Assembly: GCA_016788585.1 (NCBI GenBank) | Contig: JAEURP010000009.1 | Location: 1 to 64,000 of the forward strand | DNA length: 64,000 nt | Reading direction: 5' to 3' | Source of the DNA: Chthonomonas sp. | GTDB taxonomy: Bacteria; Armatimonadota; Fimbriimonadia; Fimbriimonadales; Fimbriimonadaceae | Shown: one piece after another, positions 45,020 to 53,447 of the stretch | Position numbering within the stretch: position 1 is the stretch's first letter | How the letters are laid out: the number at the start of each line of letters is the position of its first letter | The notes under the pieces: model-generated | The model's database searches: none | Told to the model about the DNA's origin: nothing | Seen by the model: the letters and a program-made list of their open reading frames with translations, nothing else | Program-made: the position numbers and the translations under genes

Positions 45020-45930
45020 TCGAACTCGATCACGTCAGCCGGTGGTTTGGACTTGTGATTGGCTTGAACGATGTGTCGGCACACATTGGGCCTGGAATCA
45101 CAGCTCTTCTTGGCCAAAATGGCGCCGGTAAGACCACGATGATCCGAATGATCACGGGTCAGATTCGCCCAACCACCGGGCGAATCGAGATCTTAGGGGA
45201 GGAGCCCTTTGCGAATCCCAATGTCTTTCGGCAGTTGGGTTACTGTCCTGAGATCGATCAGTTCTACGAGTGGATGACCGGGCGTGAGTTTGTCGAGCAC
45301 ATGGGCCGCCTGAGTGGATTTGGAGCCTCTGAGGCCAAAGAGCGGTCGCAGCGAATGCTTCAAATTGTTGGCATGGCCGACCGTTGCGACAAGAAGATTG
45401 CCGGCTACAGCAAAGGCATGCGTCAGCGAATCAAGTTAGCGCAGGCGATGCTCCATGACCCAAAGATCATTCTTCTTGATGAGCCTTTGAATGGGCTAGA
45501 CCCAGTGGGCAGGCACGAGTTTATGCAAGTGGTCGCCGGCCTTGCCGATCGTGGCAAGTGCATCATCATTTCAAGCCACATCCTCTCAGAGGTCGAGCAG
45601 CTCACTCACAATATCTTTCTGCTCCATCGCGGAAGGCTACTTGCCACGGGCAATTTGACAACGATTCGGAATTTGATCGACAAACACCCTCACCGCATTC
45701 GGATAGAAACTCCCGAACCGCAAAGGGTCGCATCTCTCATGTTGACCCTCGATAATGTACTCAGCCTCGACCTCGATCGCGACGGCGCAGTCGATCTTGA
45801 AGTGAAAAATGCCGACACTTTTTATCCAGCCGTCGCCAATCTAGTGCTCGAACACGACCTGAAGATTCACGGGCTCGCAAGCCCCGACAATAATCTGGAA
45901 TCCGTATTCCAGTATCTGGTGGGAGCCTAA
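45016..45930 (+). CDS. ABC transporter ATP-binding protein (ABC-2 type)
   Basis: The 304-residue ATPase has GQNGAGKTT, YSKGMRQRIKLAQAMLHD, LLDEPLNGLDPVGR and SSHIL. It starts at ATG 45016 within an ATGA overlap, giving the standard N-terminus MIELDHVSRWFG. It differs enough from the first ATPase to suggest an old duplication rather than a recent copy. It shares a TAATG junction with its permease. Confidence 0.9.
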   Translation: MIELDHVSRWFGLVIGLNDVSAHIGPGITALLGQNGAGKTTMIRMITGQIRPTTGRIEILGEEPFANPNVFRQLGYCPEIDQFYEWMTGREFVEHMGRLSGFGASEAKERSQRMLQIVGMADRCDKKIAGYSKGMRQRIKLAQAMLHDPKIILLDEPLNGLDPVGRHEFMQVVAGLADRGKCIIISSHILSEVEQLTHNIFLLHRGRLLATGNLTTIRNLIDKHPHRIRIETPEPQRVASLMLTLDNVLSLDLDRDGAVDLEVKNADTFYPAVANLVLEHDLKIHGLASPDNNLESVFQYLVGA

Positions 45931-46706
45931 TGGCAGGCTATATTTACCTCTCGACTCTGCGTGAGTTTCTCTCTCCTAGAAGACTAATCATCTGGATTGT
46001 CGCCGTAATGGCGGTCGCGGGCTTGGGATACGGCTGGCTTAGTCTCAGTCGGCAATTGGGGACAGACATGGGCTACAGCACTCTCATGGGGCTGATGGGA
46101 TTCAGGCTCCTCGCCCTCGTTGCCGCCGTTTTTGCAACAGCGGTGATTGCTGGAGAGGTGGAGCAGAAAACAATTGTCTATCTACTCACACGCCCCATTC
46201 CACGACCCGTCCTGCTTGTCTCAAGAGCTCTGGCGGCAATCACGACTATCGCGGTTATTGGGGTGGTTCTTGTACTGGTAGTGAGCTTGGTGAATTTCGG
46301 TCCATCCGGGCTCGCGAAGGGCATGGTGTGGCGCGATGTTGGCGTAGTCGCCCTCGGCGCTATGGCATATGGCGGCTTCTTCCTATTCATCTCAATGCTT
46401 TTGAACAGGGCCTTCCTGTTTTGCCTGCTCTTTGCGTTCGGATGGGAAGTCTTCGTGCCAAATATGCCAGGTGACCTTTACTTTGCTTCGCTGCATTCTC
46501 ACATGCGAGCGCTTACGCTGCACCCGACATCAGCGGCTCCTTCACCCGGTCTCACCGGCATCGGGCCTTCGATCGGCGCGGGACCAACGGCAATTCCAAC
46601 GGGCGTTTCAATCGCGGTCCTTTTGCTGGTATGCCTCGTTTCGCTAGGATTATCTGCCCTTTGGTTCCAACAGAGCGAATACGTCCCGCGTGAAGACGCC
46701 GAATAA
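45930..46706 (+). CDS. ABC-2 type permease
   Basis: The 258-residue membrane protein has about six helices (RLIIWIVAVMAVAGLGYGW, LVAAVFATAVIAGEVEQKT, and later ones). It contains the ABC-2 coupling-like stretch QKTIVYLLTRPIPRPVLLVSR after helix two. It completes the second ATPase/permease pair. Its stop lies one base from the stop of the convergent GspE/PilB gene, with no room for a terminator. Confidence 0.85.
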   Translation: MAGYIYLSTLREFLSPRRLIIWIVAVMAVAGLGYGWLSLSRQLGTDMGYSTLMGLMGFRLLALVAAVFATAVIAGEVEQKTIVYLLTRPIPRPVLLVSRALAAITTIAVIGVVLVLVVSLVNFGPSGLAKGMVWRDVGVVALGAMAYGGFFLFISMLLNRAFLFCLLFAFGWEVFVPNMPGDLYFASLHSHMRALTLHPTSAAPSPGLTGIGPSIGAGPTAIPTGVSIAVLLLVCLVSLGLSALWFQQSEYVPREDAE

Positions 46707-46707
46707 G

Positions 46708-48447
46708 TCAGGCCGCTTTGGGCAAGGCTTTTGCGGAAGGCGTGATTAGGTGATCGTCAAAGAACACGACGCGTTTGGCCTCTTCGAAGCTGGTTTGCCC
46801 GGTGAGGACGCGCTCGATCGCGTCCTCTTGCATCGAGACGAAACCATGCGTTTGGCCGACCTGCCGGATGAATTCCAGCGGTGCGCCGGTCGCGATGAGC
46901 TGCTGGATTTCGCTCGGAACTGGAAGCAGTTCGTTAACGGCAATACGCCCTTTGTAACCAGTGCCGTGGCATGCATCGCAACCGCAGGCTCGCCAGACCG
47001 AAACTGGCTTGGGGTCGAGCGGTGCCAACACCTTAGCTTCTTCGCCTGAGGCGACATCCTTGATACGGCAATTCGTGCAAAGAAGGCGGACAAGTCGCTG
47101 AGCCATAATGCCAATGAGTGATGTCGAGAGAAGGGACGGGCTCACCCCAATGTCGAGTAGTCGGTTGATGGCAGCGGGCGCATCGTTGGTGTGTAGCGTG
47201 CTCAGAACGAGGTGTCCAGTCATCGATGCTCGAATCGCGATTTCGGCAGTTTCCTGATCCCGGATTTCGCCTACCAAAACGACATCTGGATCCTGTCGAA
47301 GAATCGCTCGTAATTGGCTTGCGAATGTAAGACCGACCTTTTCATTCACCTGCGATTGGTTGATTCCAGCGATGTCATATTCCACCGGATCTTCGCAAGT
47401 CATGATATTCCTCGAAACATCTTTGATTTCATTTAGGGCGGCGTAGAGACTCGTTGTCTTCCCGCTTCCCGTTGGTCCGGTAACGAGGATCATCCCGTAT
47501 GGCTTAGTAATGAGTCTGCGGAAGAGATTAAGGTTATGATTGCTAAACCCGAGGCTCTCCAGTGGCATAAGCGCAGCTGAGCGATCGAGGATTCGCAAGA
47601 CGATTCGCGCGCCGTGGTGATTTGGCAAAACGCTAACCCGCATGTCGATATCCCGCCCATCGAGCTTGGCCGTAATCCGCCCATCCTGAGGTAACCGGTG
47701 CTCCACAATATCCAGTTCCGCCATGATCTTGATTCTGGCGGCGACCATGGGGAGGAGCGCCTTTGGAAACTCCTGAGTTTTGCAAAGTTGACCGTCAAGC
47801 CGAGCCCGGACCTCTACAACATTGTTCCGAGGTTCGAGGTGGATATCGCTCGCGCGCATTCTAATAGCGTCGGCGAGAATCTGGTCCACCAGAGAAACCA
47901 CCGGGCGCGTGTTGATTTCGCCGAGAATATGGGTTTCTTCGTCTTCTTGTGAAACGCCTTTGATCTCGAGCATGGCTTGCGCTACCGTCGCGCCCACGTC
48001 GTGGTGATCGCGCCCGCCCTCGCCAATGTTTTCGATGAGACGCCTTAGCCGGGACTCATTGGCAAGAACAGGTTCTATGCGGTAGCCGCTTACGGCTCGG
48101 GCCGTTTCGATCGCTGGCATGTCCTGCGGATTCCGCATCGCCACCAGAAGAAGGTCCCCTCTTATCTGGACGGGCAGCATCTGATACTTGCGGCACAGCT
48201 CCAAGGGAAGTTTGCCAATCGCGTTCTTCGCGGCGGGTTCTAGGCTTAGGTTCCAGGGGGCGACACCTGCTCGGGCGGCCAGCACCTTCAGGATTTGTTC
48301 TTCGCTGACATAGCCTCGGCGGATTAGAATATCGCCCAGAGGCTCGAGGGTGATGCGCTGAGTTTCTCGAGCTTCGGAGATTTGAACCTCGTTGACTAGC
48401 CGATGGGCCAGTAGTAAGTCATCTAACTGTTCAATATGCCGATCCAT
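46708..48447 (-). CDS. GspE/PilB-family secretion or pilus assembly ATPase
   Basis: The 579-residue hexameric ATPase powers type II secretion or type IV pilus extension. An N-terminal MshEN-like domain (about 10-150) precedes the ATPase. Walker A is GPTGSGKTTSL (near 326); an Asp box, Walker B VLVGEIRDQETAEIA and the His box HTNDAPAAINRLL follow. A four-Cys zinc site (CTNC ... CGCDAC) matches this group and not PilT. A GTG three codons upstream is also possible. No other pilus gene is adjacent. Confidence 0.9.
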   Translation of the reverse strand: MDRHIEQLDDLLLAHRLVNEVQISEARETQRITLEPLGDILIRRGYVSEEQILKVLAARAGVAPWNLSLEPAAKNAIGKLPLELCRKYQMLPVQIRGDLLLVAMRNPQDMPAIETARAVSGYRIEPVLANESRLRRLIENIGEGGRDHHDVGATVAQAMLEIKGVSQEDEETHILGEINTRPVVSLVDQILADAIRMRASDIHLEPRNNVVEVRARLDGQLCKTQEFPKALLPMVAARIKIMAELDIVEHRLPQDGRITAKLDGRDIDMRVSVLPNHHGARIVLRILDRSAALMPLESLGFSNHNLNLFRRLITKPYGMILVTGPTGSGKTTSLYAALNEIKDVSRNIMTCEDPVEYDIAGINQSQVNEKVGLTFASQLRAILRQDPDVVLVGEIRDQETAEIAIRASMTGHLVLSTLHTNDAPAAINRLLDIGVSPSLLSTSLIGIMAQRLVRLLCTNCRIKDVASGEEAKVLAPLDPKPVSVWRACGCDACHGTGYKGRIAVNELLPVPSEIQQLIATGAPLEFIRQVGQTHGFVSMQEDAIERVLTGQTSFEEAKRVVFFDDHLITPSAKALPKAA

Positions 48448-48515
48448 TCCCAACACATTTGTGCCAGGTTTGAGTTCAAGACCACCCTTGGGTGATTACT
48501 AGGCTACGAGTTGAA

Positions 48516-49514
48516 TCATCGCTTCAGAATCCAAAGCAGGGCGGGGGCGCCAAGAATTGCCGTGATTGCCCCTACCGGCAACTCTTGTCCAGTGAGGAGC
48601 CGTTGGGCGACGGAATCGGAGAGGAGCAAGAGCACGGATCCCAGAACGGCCGATAAGGGGAGCGCTCTACGTGCGTCGGCCCCAACCCAACGTCGAACAA
48701 TGTTGGGAGCGATAATTCCGAGAAATCCAATGATTCCGGTTGCCCCGACGGCAACGCTGGACATGATCGCTCCAGTTGCCAGTATTGTCCTCCCGGTTCG
48801 GTTGGGGTCCACCCCCAAACTTCGGGCAGTAACTTCCCCGAGGGACAACGCGTTCAGCTTGCGGCTTTCCCGTATCAGGACGAAGCCGCCGATGCCAAGT
48901 GTCATGAAGAGCAAGACGACGCGGCTCCAATAAGCTGGCGACATACTTCCGAGCATCCAGCGCAATACGGCAGAGCTATCTTTGCCCGAGACGAGAAGGA
49001 TGACGGTCATCATGCTCAAGAGTAGGGTGCTGATGACGGCCCCAGCGATGAGCACGCTCTCTGAGTGAAATCCGCGGCGAACCGATGACAGGGCCAGGAC
49101 TAGACGCAGGGTAAGGAGCCCCCCAAGGATAGCGGCCAGCATCGTTCCAAGTTCGTTGAACAGACCAGAAAGGCCCAACGAGAGTGATGCAGTAATCGCT
49201 ACCGCGGCACCACCACTGACGCCGACAACGAAGGGCTCAGCCAGTGGATTTCGAAAGAGCAATTGAAAGGCCGCCCCGGTGATCCCGAGAATCGCTCCGA
49301 CGAGGGCACAGGCCAAGGCGCGGGGGAGGCGAATATCCCAAACCACGGAAGACCAAGTTGAGTCGCGAGAGATTAGCGCATGCCACAAGCTGGAAAAGTC
49401 AGAGCCCAAAGCTCCGCCAAGCATTACATGGACGACGAATGCCAAAGCAAGCGCCGCAATCGATCCGAGCCATGCGCGCCGATTTGAGCCCACGCCGGTG
49501 AAGGGTACCATCAT
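48516..49514 (-). CDS. FecCD-type ABC permease (iron-siderophore or cobalamin)
   Basis: The 332-residue protein has about ten membrane helices and the BtuC/FecC signatures: RLPRALACALVGAILGITGAAFQLLFRNPLAEP, with the GAALAxAG-like turn, and later GATGIIGFLGIIAPNIVR. It would pair with a periplasmic binding protein and an ATPase, but neither is adjacent. The stop-side and start-side neighbours are unrelated. Only 6 bases separate its start from the divergent aspartate aminotransferase, so their promoters must overlap coding sequence. Confidence 0.85.
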   Translation of the reverse strand: MMVPFTGVGSNRRAWLGSIAALALAFVVHVMLGGALGSDFSSLWHALISRDSTWSSVVWDIRLPRALACALVGAILGITGAAFQLLFRNPLAEPFVVGVSGGAAVAITASLSLGLSGLFNELGTMLAAILGGLLTLRLVLALSSVRRGFHSESVLIAGAVISTLLLSMMTVILLVSGKDSSAVLRWMLGSMSPAYWSRVVLLFMTLGIGGFVLIRESRKLNALSLGEVTARSLGVDPNRTGRTILATGAIMSSVAVGATGIIGFLGIIAPNIVRRWVGADARRALPLSAVLGSVLLLLSDSVAQRLLTGQELPVGAITAILGAPALLWILKR

Positions 49515-49520
49515 GCCAAC

Positions 49521-50699
49521 GTGAGACCGCTAGCCGATCGCCTTTCCATGATCAAGCCCTCGCCAACTCTAGCGATTACGGCAAAGGCCCGTCGGCTAAA
49601 GCAAGAGGGAAAAGACGTTATCTCATTTGGAGCGGGTGAGCCAGATTTCGATACGCCGTCCGTCATTTGCGATCGAGCCATTCAAGCGATTCGAAATGGC
49701 GAGACGCGCTATACGCCTTCGGCGGGGACGGTTCTCATGCGTGAAGCCGTCAGCAAGAAATTTGAGCGTGAGAATGGACTGAGCTATACGGCAGACCAGA
49801 TCGTGGTCAGTTGTGGTGCAAAGCATTCCATTTACAATGCCTTGCAAGTAACCATTAATCCAGGTGACGAAGTCATCCTCATCGCACCGTATTGGATGAC
49901 CTACGCCGATCAGATTCGGCTGGCCGGTGGCGAGCCCCGGGTTATTCACACCAGTCAAGAAAGTGGTTTCAAGCCGACCTTCGATCAACTGAGGGGTGCG
50001 ATCACACCGAAGACTCGGGCCATTATCGTGAACAGCCCCAGCAATCCAACGGGTGCGGTTCAAAGCCGGGAGACGCTTAAGGAGATTGCCAGCCTCGCAA
50101 TCAAGCACGACTTCTGGATAATCACGGATGAGATTTACGAGCGCCTTATCTATGGCTCTGTACACGAGAGCATCGCCGCGTTGGGTTCAGACGTCTATGA
50201 CCGGACAATCACGGTTGCCGGTTGTAGTAAGACATACGCAATGACCGGTTGGCGAATTGGATACGCGGCAGCTCCACTGGAAGTCGCCAGGGCGATGTCA
50301 ATGCTACAAGATCAAGTGACCAGTAATCCAACCGCCTTCGCACAGGCAGGTGCGATAGCGGCTCTCGAAATGCCCAACGATGCCATTGAGGCAATGCGGT
50401 CAGAGTTTGAGGCTCGCCGTGACTTGATCATCGGGATGCTCAACGCGATTCCGGGGATCTCGTGTGCAGTTCCCGGGGGAGCATTTTATGCCTTTGCCGA
50501 CTTTAGCGAAACTCTTCGCGAAGGTGAAACAGATATCGAGCTAGCATCAGAACTACTGGATAATGCCTATCTGGCGGTTGTGCCTGGCACGGTTTTTGAG
50601 GGTCCCGGGTGCCTGAGGTTCAGTTACGCGACAAGTCGCGAGGAAATCTCGCGGGGCGTAAACCGTCTTGGTGATTACTTGGCCTCGCGAAGCGCATGA
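49521..50699 (+). CDS. aspC: Aspartate aminotransferase (class I-beta)
   Basis: The 392-residue PLP enzyme interconverts aspartate and oxaloacetate with glutamate. Motifs are the IKPSPTLAITAKARRLKQEG opening, FGAGEPDFDTP, NSPSNPTGAV, DEIYERL and the PLP lysine in GCSKTYAMTGWRIGY. The GTG start at 49521 gives the family's normal N-terminus (MRPLADRL). The class I-beta enzyme may also use prephenate in some bacteria. It overlaps rnc by 4 bases. Confidence 0.93.
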   Translation: MRPLADRLSMIKPSPTLAITAKARRLKQEGKDVISFGAGEPDFDTPSVICDRAIQAIRNGETRYTPSAGTVLMREAVSKKFERENGLSYTADQIVVSCGAKHSIYNALQVTINPGDEVILIAPYWMTYADQIRLAGGEPRVIHTSQESGFKPTFDQLRGAITPKTRAIIVNSPSNPTGAVQSRETLKEIASLAIKHDFWIITDEIYERLIYGSVHESIAALGSDVYDRTITVAGCSKTYAMTGWRIGYAAAPLEVARAMSMLQDQVTSNPTAFAQAGAIAALEMPNDAIEAMRSEFEARRDLIIGMLNAIPGISCAVPGGAFYAFADFSETLREGETDIELASELLDNAYLAVVPGTVFEGPGCLRFSYATSREEISRGVNRLGDYLASRSA

Positions 50700-51397
50700 T
50701 CCCCAAAGCTATTCCCTTAAAGAACCAGCAGCAGTTTCAACTGGCCATGACCCACCGATCGGCGGCAGTCGACGACCCGGTTCGGGATAGTTACGAACGC
50801 TTGGAGTTTTTTGGAGACTCGGTTCTCGGGTTGGTGATCGCCCAGTACCTCTATGAGCAGCACCCAGATTGGGATCAAGGGATGCTCAGCAAGGCGAAAT
50901 CCTACGTTGTTCAAGAGGCTCCACTTGCTGAACGAGCCAGTACCCTTGGATTAAGCGCTTACTTGGTACTGAGCGCAAATGAGGAGTCCACGGGCGGTCG
51001 GCATCGCCCGAGTATCTTGGCCGATGTTTTCGAAGCGCTGATCGGTGCGATTTATCTAGAATCGGGGCTCGAGCAAGCCCGTTGGTTCATTCTAGAACAA
51101 TTGCGAGGTTTTCTCGATGAAATCAGCGGCGGAGATGTCAATCCGAACGACTACAAGTCCCGTTTGCAGGAAGTTGCCCAAGCAATTTGGAGAAAAACTC
51201 CGAACTACCGCATCAAAAGTGAAGTCGGAAATCAGCAGGAGCGACGCTTTGTCGTGCAAGTGATCTTTGATTCAGAGGTCATGGGCGAGGGGGCCGGTCG
51301 TTCCAAAAAGGAAGCGGAGCAAGCCGCGGCTAAAGATGCTCTGGACCTTATCGAGCGTGCAAGAAAAAGACGAATGACTGAAGAAGACCTGTATTAG
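50696..51397 (+). CDS. rnc: Ribonuclease III
   Basis: This 233-residue enzyme cuts double-stranded RNA (rRNA precursors and structured mRNAs). The N-terminal nuclease domain has ERLEFFGDSVLG (residues 34-45) and DVFEALIGAIYLESG with the second catalytic Asp and Glu. The C-terminal double-stranded RNA-binding domain (about 155-225) ends with GAGRSKKEAEQAAAKDAL. Length and motifs are standard. Its ATG overlaps the aspC stop. Confidence 0.95.
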   Translation: MIPKAIPLKNQQQFQLAMTHRSAAVDDPVRDSYERLEFFGDSVLGLVIAQYLYEQHPDWDQGMLSKAKSYVVQEAPLAERASTLGLSAYLVLSANEESTGGRHRPSILADVFEALIGAIYLESGLEQARWFILEQLRGFLDEISGGDVNPNDYKSRLQEVAQAIWRKTPNYRIKSEVGNQQERRFVVQVIFDSEVMGEGAGRSKKEAEQAAAKDALDLIERARKRRMTEEDLY

Positions 51398-51461
51398 TTT
51401 GGGTTTTGCCTCCGTACTTTCACGGGTTATCGGGATCAAAGCTAGGTTACACAGAGTCTGA

Positions 51462-51478
51462 TTGGTATAGTTTTTGCA
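51462..51478 (+). promoter_or_regulatory. Sigma-54 (-24/-12) promoter candidate
   Basis: TTGGTATAGTTTTTGCA has the GG (51464-51465) and GC (51476-51477) separated by exactly 10 bases, as RpoN requires, and a good TTGCA -12 box. The -24 half is weaker (TGGTATA). It precedes the PEP-CTERM gene by 33 bases. RpoN with PrsR is known to drive PEP-CTERM genes in other phyla. Confidence 0.5.
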
Positions 51479-51510
51479 CGATGGAGGGCAGGTCTCAGGG
51501 GTGATTTGAT

Positions 51511-52218
51511 ATGAATAAGTTGAAGAATGCAGTTGTTTTAGCGCTGATTGTTGTAGCAAGTAGTGCGTTCGCGATGCCTCGCAACTCGTACCTTGTGCGA
51601 CCAGCGCGGACTCACGCTGACCTGATCTCCCAGATCAAGGCCGAGCCTGTCGTCGCTGATCGCTACATGCGACATTTCGGCATGAACCGCAAAGAGATGA
51701 TCGAGTATGTGGACAGCCTCAAGCTGACTCGATTGGAAAAGACGGCGGTCTACATGATTTATGGTGTGCCTAAGAACGGAGAGCTTCATGCGAATCCTCA
51801 GCTTCTTAAGCGTGGAACGCTTGTTTGGGTAGATGCCACGGGCGCGCCGATCCTGCTCGAGATCTGCGGCAATCCGTTTACACAAGGACCGAAGCACACC
51901 ACGATGAATGATGTGATTTCGGCCAATCCGGCTCAACCGCAGGGTATGGCGCCAATGGCGACCTATCCGACGGATCCTGTGGCTAGCGCCCCGGTTGCCA
52001 TCACAATGGCCCCGCAGACGCCGACGGCTCCAGTTATCGAGCCAGTTGTTGAATCGGTTTCCACGAGTCGAACCAACTTTGGGTGGCTCGCTCTGTTGCC
52101 AGCCATCGCACTGATTCCAAATGGCGACCCAGACCCAGTTCCAGAGCCAGCAACAATGACGGCCCTTGCTCTTGGTGCAGGATCACTTATTGCCCGCCGA
52201 CGAAAGGCTACCAAGTAA
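51511..52218 (+). CDS. PEP-CTERM sorting domain protein
   Basis: The 235-residue exported protein has a signal peptide (about 1-21, KLKNAVVLALIVVASSAFA). A soluble body of no recognised fold follows. The C-terminal exosortase signal (about 210-235) is VPEPATMTALALGAGSLIA plus an Arg-rich tail. PEP-CTERM proteins are cut by exosortase and tied to exopolysaccharide and biofilm formation. A proline- and threonine-rich linker precedes the anchor. Upstream is a sigma-54-type promoter, downstream a perfect hairpin. Body function unknown. Confidence 0.85.
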   Translation: MNKLKNAVVLALIVVASSAFAMPRNSYLVRPARTHADLISQIKAEPVVADRYMRHFGMNRKEMIEYVDSLKLTRLEKTAVYMIYGVPKNGELHANPQLLKRGTLVWVDATGAPILLEICGNPFTQGPKHTTMNDVISANPAQPQGMAPMATYPTDPVASAPVAITMAPQTPTAPVIEPVVESVSTSRTNFGWLALLPAIALIPNGDPDPVPEPATMTALALGAGSLIARRRKATK

Positions 52219-52234
52219 GCATTCTTTCACCCCG

Positions 52235-52273
52235 GAATCACAGTTCGAGGATCTTGTCCTCGAACTGTGATTC
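52235..52273. terminator. Perfect hairpin overlapping the end of a coding region
   Basis: A 17-base perfect inverted repeat (GAATCACAGTTCGAGGA and its complement, loop TCTTG) lies between the convergent PEP-CTERM and M24 peptidase genes. Most of it is inside the last codons of the peptidase gene (stop at 52238-52240), so the final residues ESQFEDKILEL are encoded by a terminator-like stem. No long T-run follows on either strand. Confidence 0.7.
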
Positions 52274-53323
52274 GTTTATGGCGATAGCTTCAGTCTCGCC
52301 GCAGGCGTAGATATTTTCGAGCCGAATGCCGAACTCGCCTTCCAAGTAGACGCCCGGCTCAATGCTGAACGTGTTTCCGGGCTCCAATGGGGCTAGGTTA
52401 TCGGAACTCATGTTGGGAGCCTCGTGACCGCGAATGCCAATGCCGTGGCCCGTTCGGTGGTTGAAGTTTGGGCCGAATCCTCTTGCAACGATGATATCGC
52501 GCCCAGCATTGTCAACTTCGCAACCCGTTGCTCCGGGATGGATCGCGTTGACTGATGCATTATGAGCATCTCTGACCGCAGAGTAGACCTCTTGGACTTT
52601 TGGACTGGCTGGCCCGATACTCACCACGCGAGTAATGTCTGCCTGATAGTGATCTAAGACGCATCCAAAATCCATGAGAACGACATCTCCGTTCTTGATG
52701 ACCGTGTCATCGGGCAAATGGTGAGGCTCTGCTGATGCCGCGCCCGTTGCCGTAATGCAGAAATTCAGTCCTGCACCCTTTGCTAAGACCATGGCCTGGA
52801 TTCGACCTGCCAACTCACGCTCGGTTTCCCCCGGGGCAAGCGTTGGAAGAAGGTCCGCGTAGACTTCCTCGACGAGCTTCGCCGCTGCCTTGAGTCTCTG
52901 GATTTCATTGGCGTCCTTTTTGGCCATTAGTGGGGCAATCCATCGATCGGCGGTTTGAAACATCGCGCTGGGGACGCAGTGTTGGAGTTGAAGCAGGATA
53001 TCTGCTCGCATCTGGGGATCGATGGCAATCACTGCCGTCCGCAATTCCCAGTCTTCGGCCAGCTTTCTAAAAAGGCCAAAGCAATCCTCGCCATCGCTCC
53101 ATGGGCGAACATCTTCAATTCCATGGCGCCTCGCCTGATTCGCGCTGAGGGCCGGAGCAATGAGGGCGACATCGCCATTGGATCGAATTGCGAGAAGAAG
53201 CAACCGCTCATGACCATCTTCAAAAAAGCCGTGGGCGTAACCCATCATCGGCGCGCTACTGAGCAGGACACAGTCGACATTATCGGCCTGCAACGCTGCG
53301 GAAATCTGAGCGGTTCGGTTCAT
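52238..53323 (-). CDS. M24 family aminopeptidase (Xaa-Pro type)
   Basis: The 361-residue metallopeptidase removes N-terminal residues, typically before proline. The N-terminal creatinase-like domain (about 1-125) is followed by the pita-bread domain. Metal ligands are in VLMDFGCVLDHYQADITR (two Asp), HRTGHGIGIRGHE (His), SIEPGVYLEGEFGIRLEN (two Glu). All five ligands are present. No signal peptide is seen. Its last codons form a hairpin with sequence outside the gene. Confidence 0.9.
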   Translation of the reverse strand: MNRTAQISAALQADNVDCVLLSSAPMMGYAHGFFEDGHERLLLLAIRSNGDVALIAPALSANQARRHGIEDVRPWSDGEDCFGLFRKLAEDWELRTAVIAIDPQMRADILLQLQHCVPSAMFQTADRWIAPLMAKKDANEIQRLKAAAKLVEEVYADLLPTLAPGETERELAGRIQAMVLAKGAGLNFCITATGAASAEPHHLPDDTVIKNGDVVLMDFGCVLDHYQADITRVVSIGPASPKVQEVYSAVRDAHNASVNAIHPGATGCEVDNAGRDIIVARGFGPNFNHRTGHGIGIRGHEAPNMSSDNLAPLEPGNTFSIEPGVYLEGEFGIRLENIYACGETEAIAINESQFEDKILEL

Positions 53324-53368
53324 GGGCCCAGTTTACTGAACTCTGAGCGGGTACCCTATTGCCCGGCT

Positions 53369-53442
53369 TGCGGGATCGTCTAATGGCAGGACAGCGGTTT
53401 TTGGTGCCGTCGGTCAAGGTTCGAATCCTTGTCCCGCAGCCA
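53369..53442 (+). tRNA. tRNA-Gln (TTG)
   Basis: A 74-base cloverleaf. The acceptor TGCGGGA pairs with TCCCGCA, the anticodon loop is TTTTGGT (anticodon TTG), the T-loop is TTCGAAT, and CCA is encoded. It is divergent from the M24 gene and convergent with the heptose operon, 5 bases before its end. Confidence 0.95.
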
Positions 53443-53447
53443 GCCAC

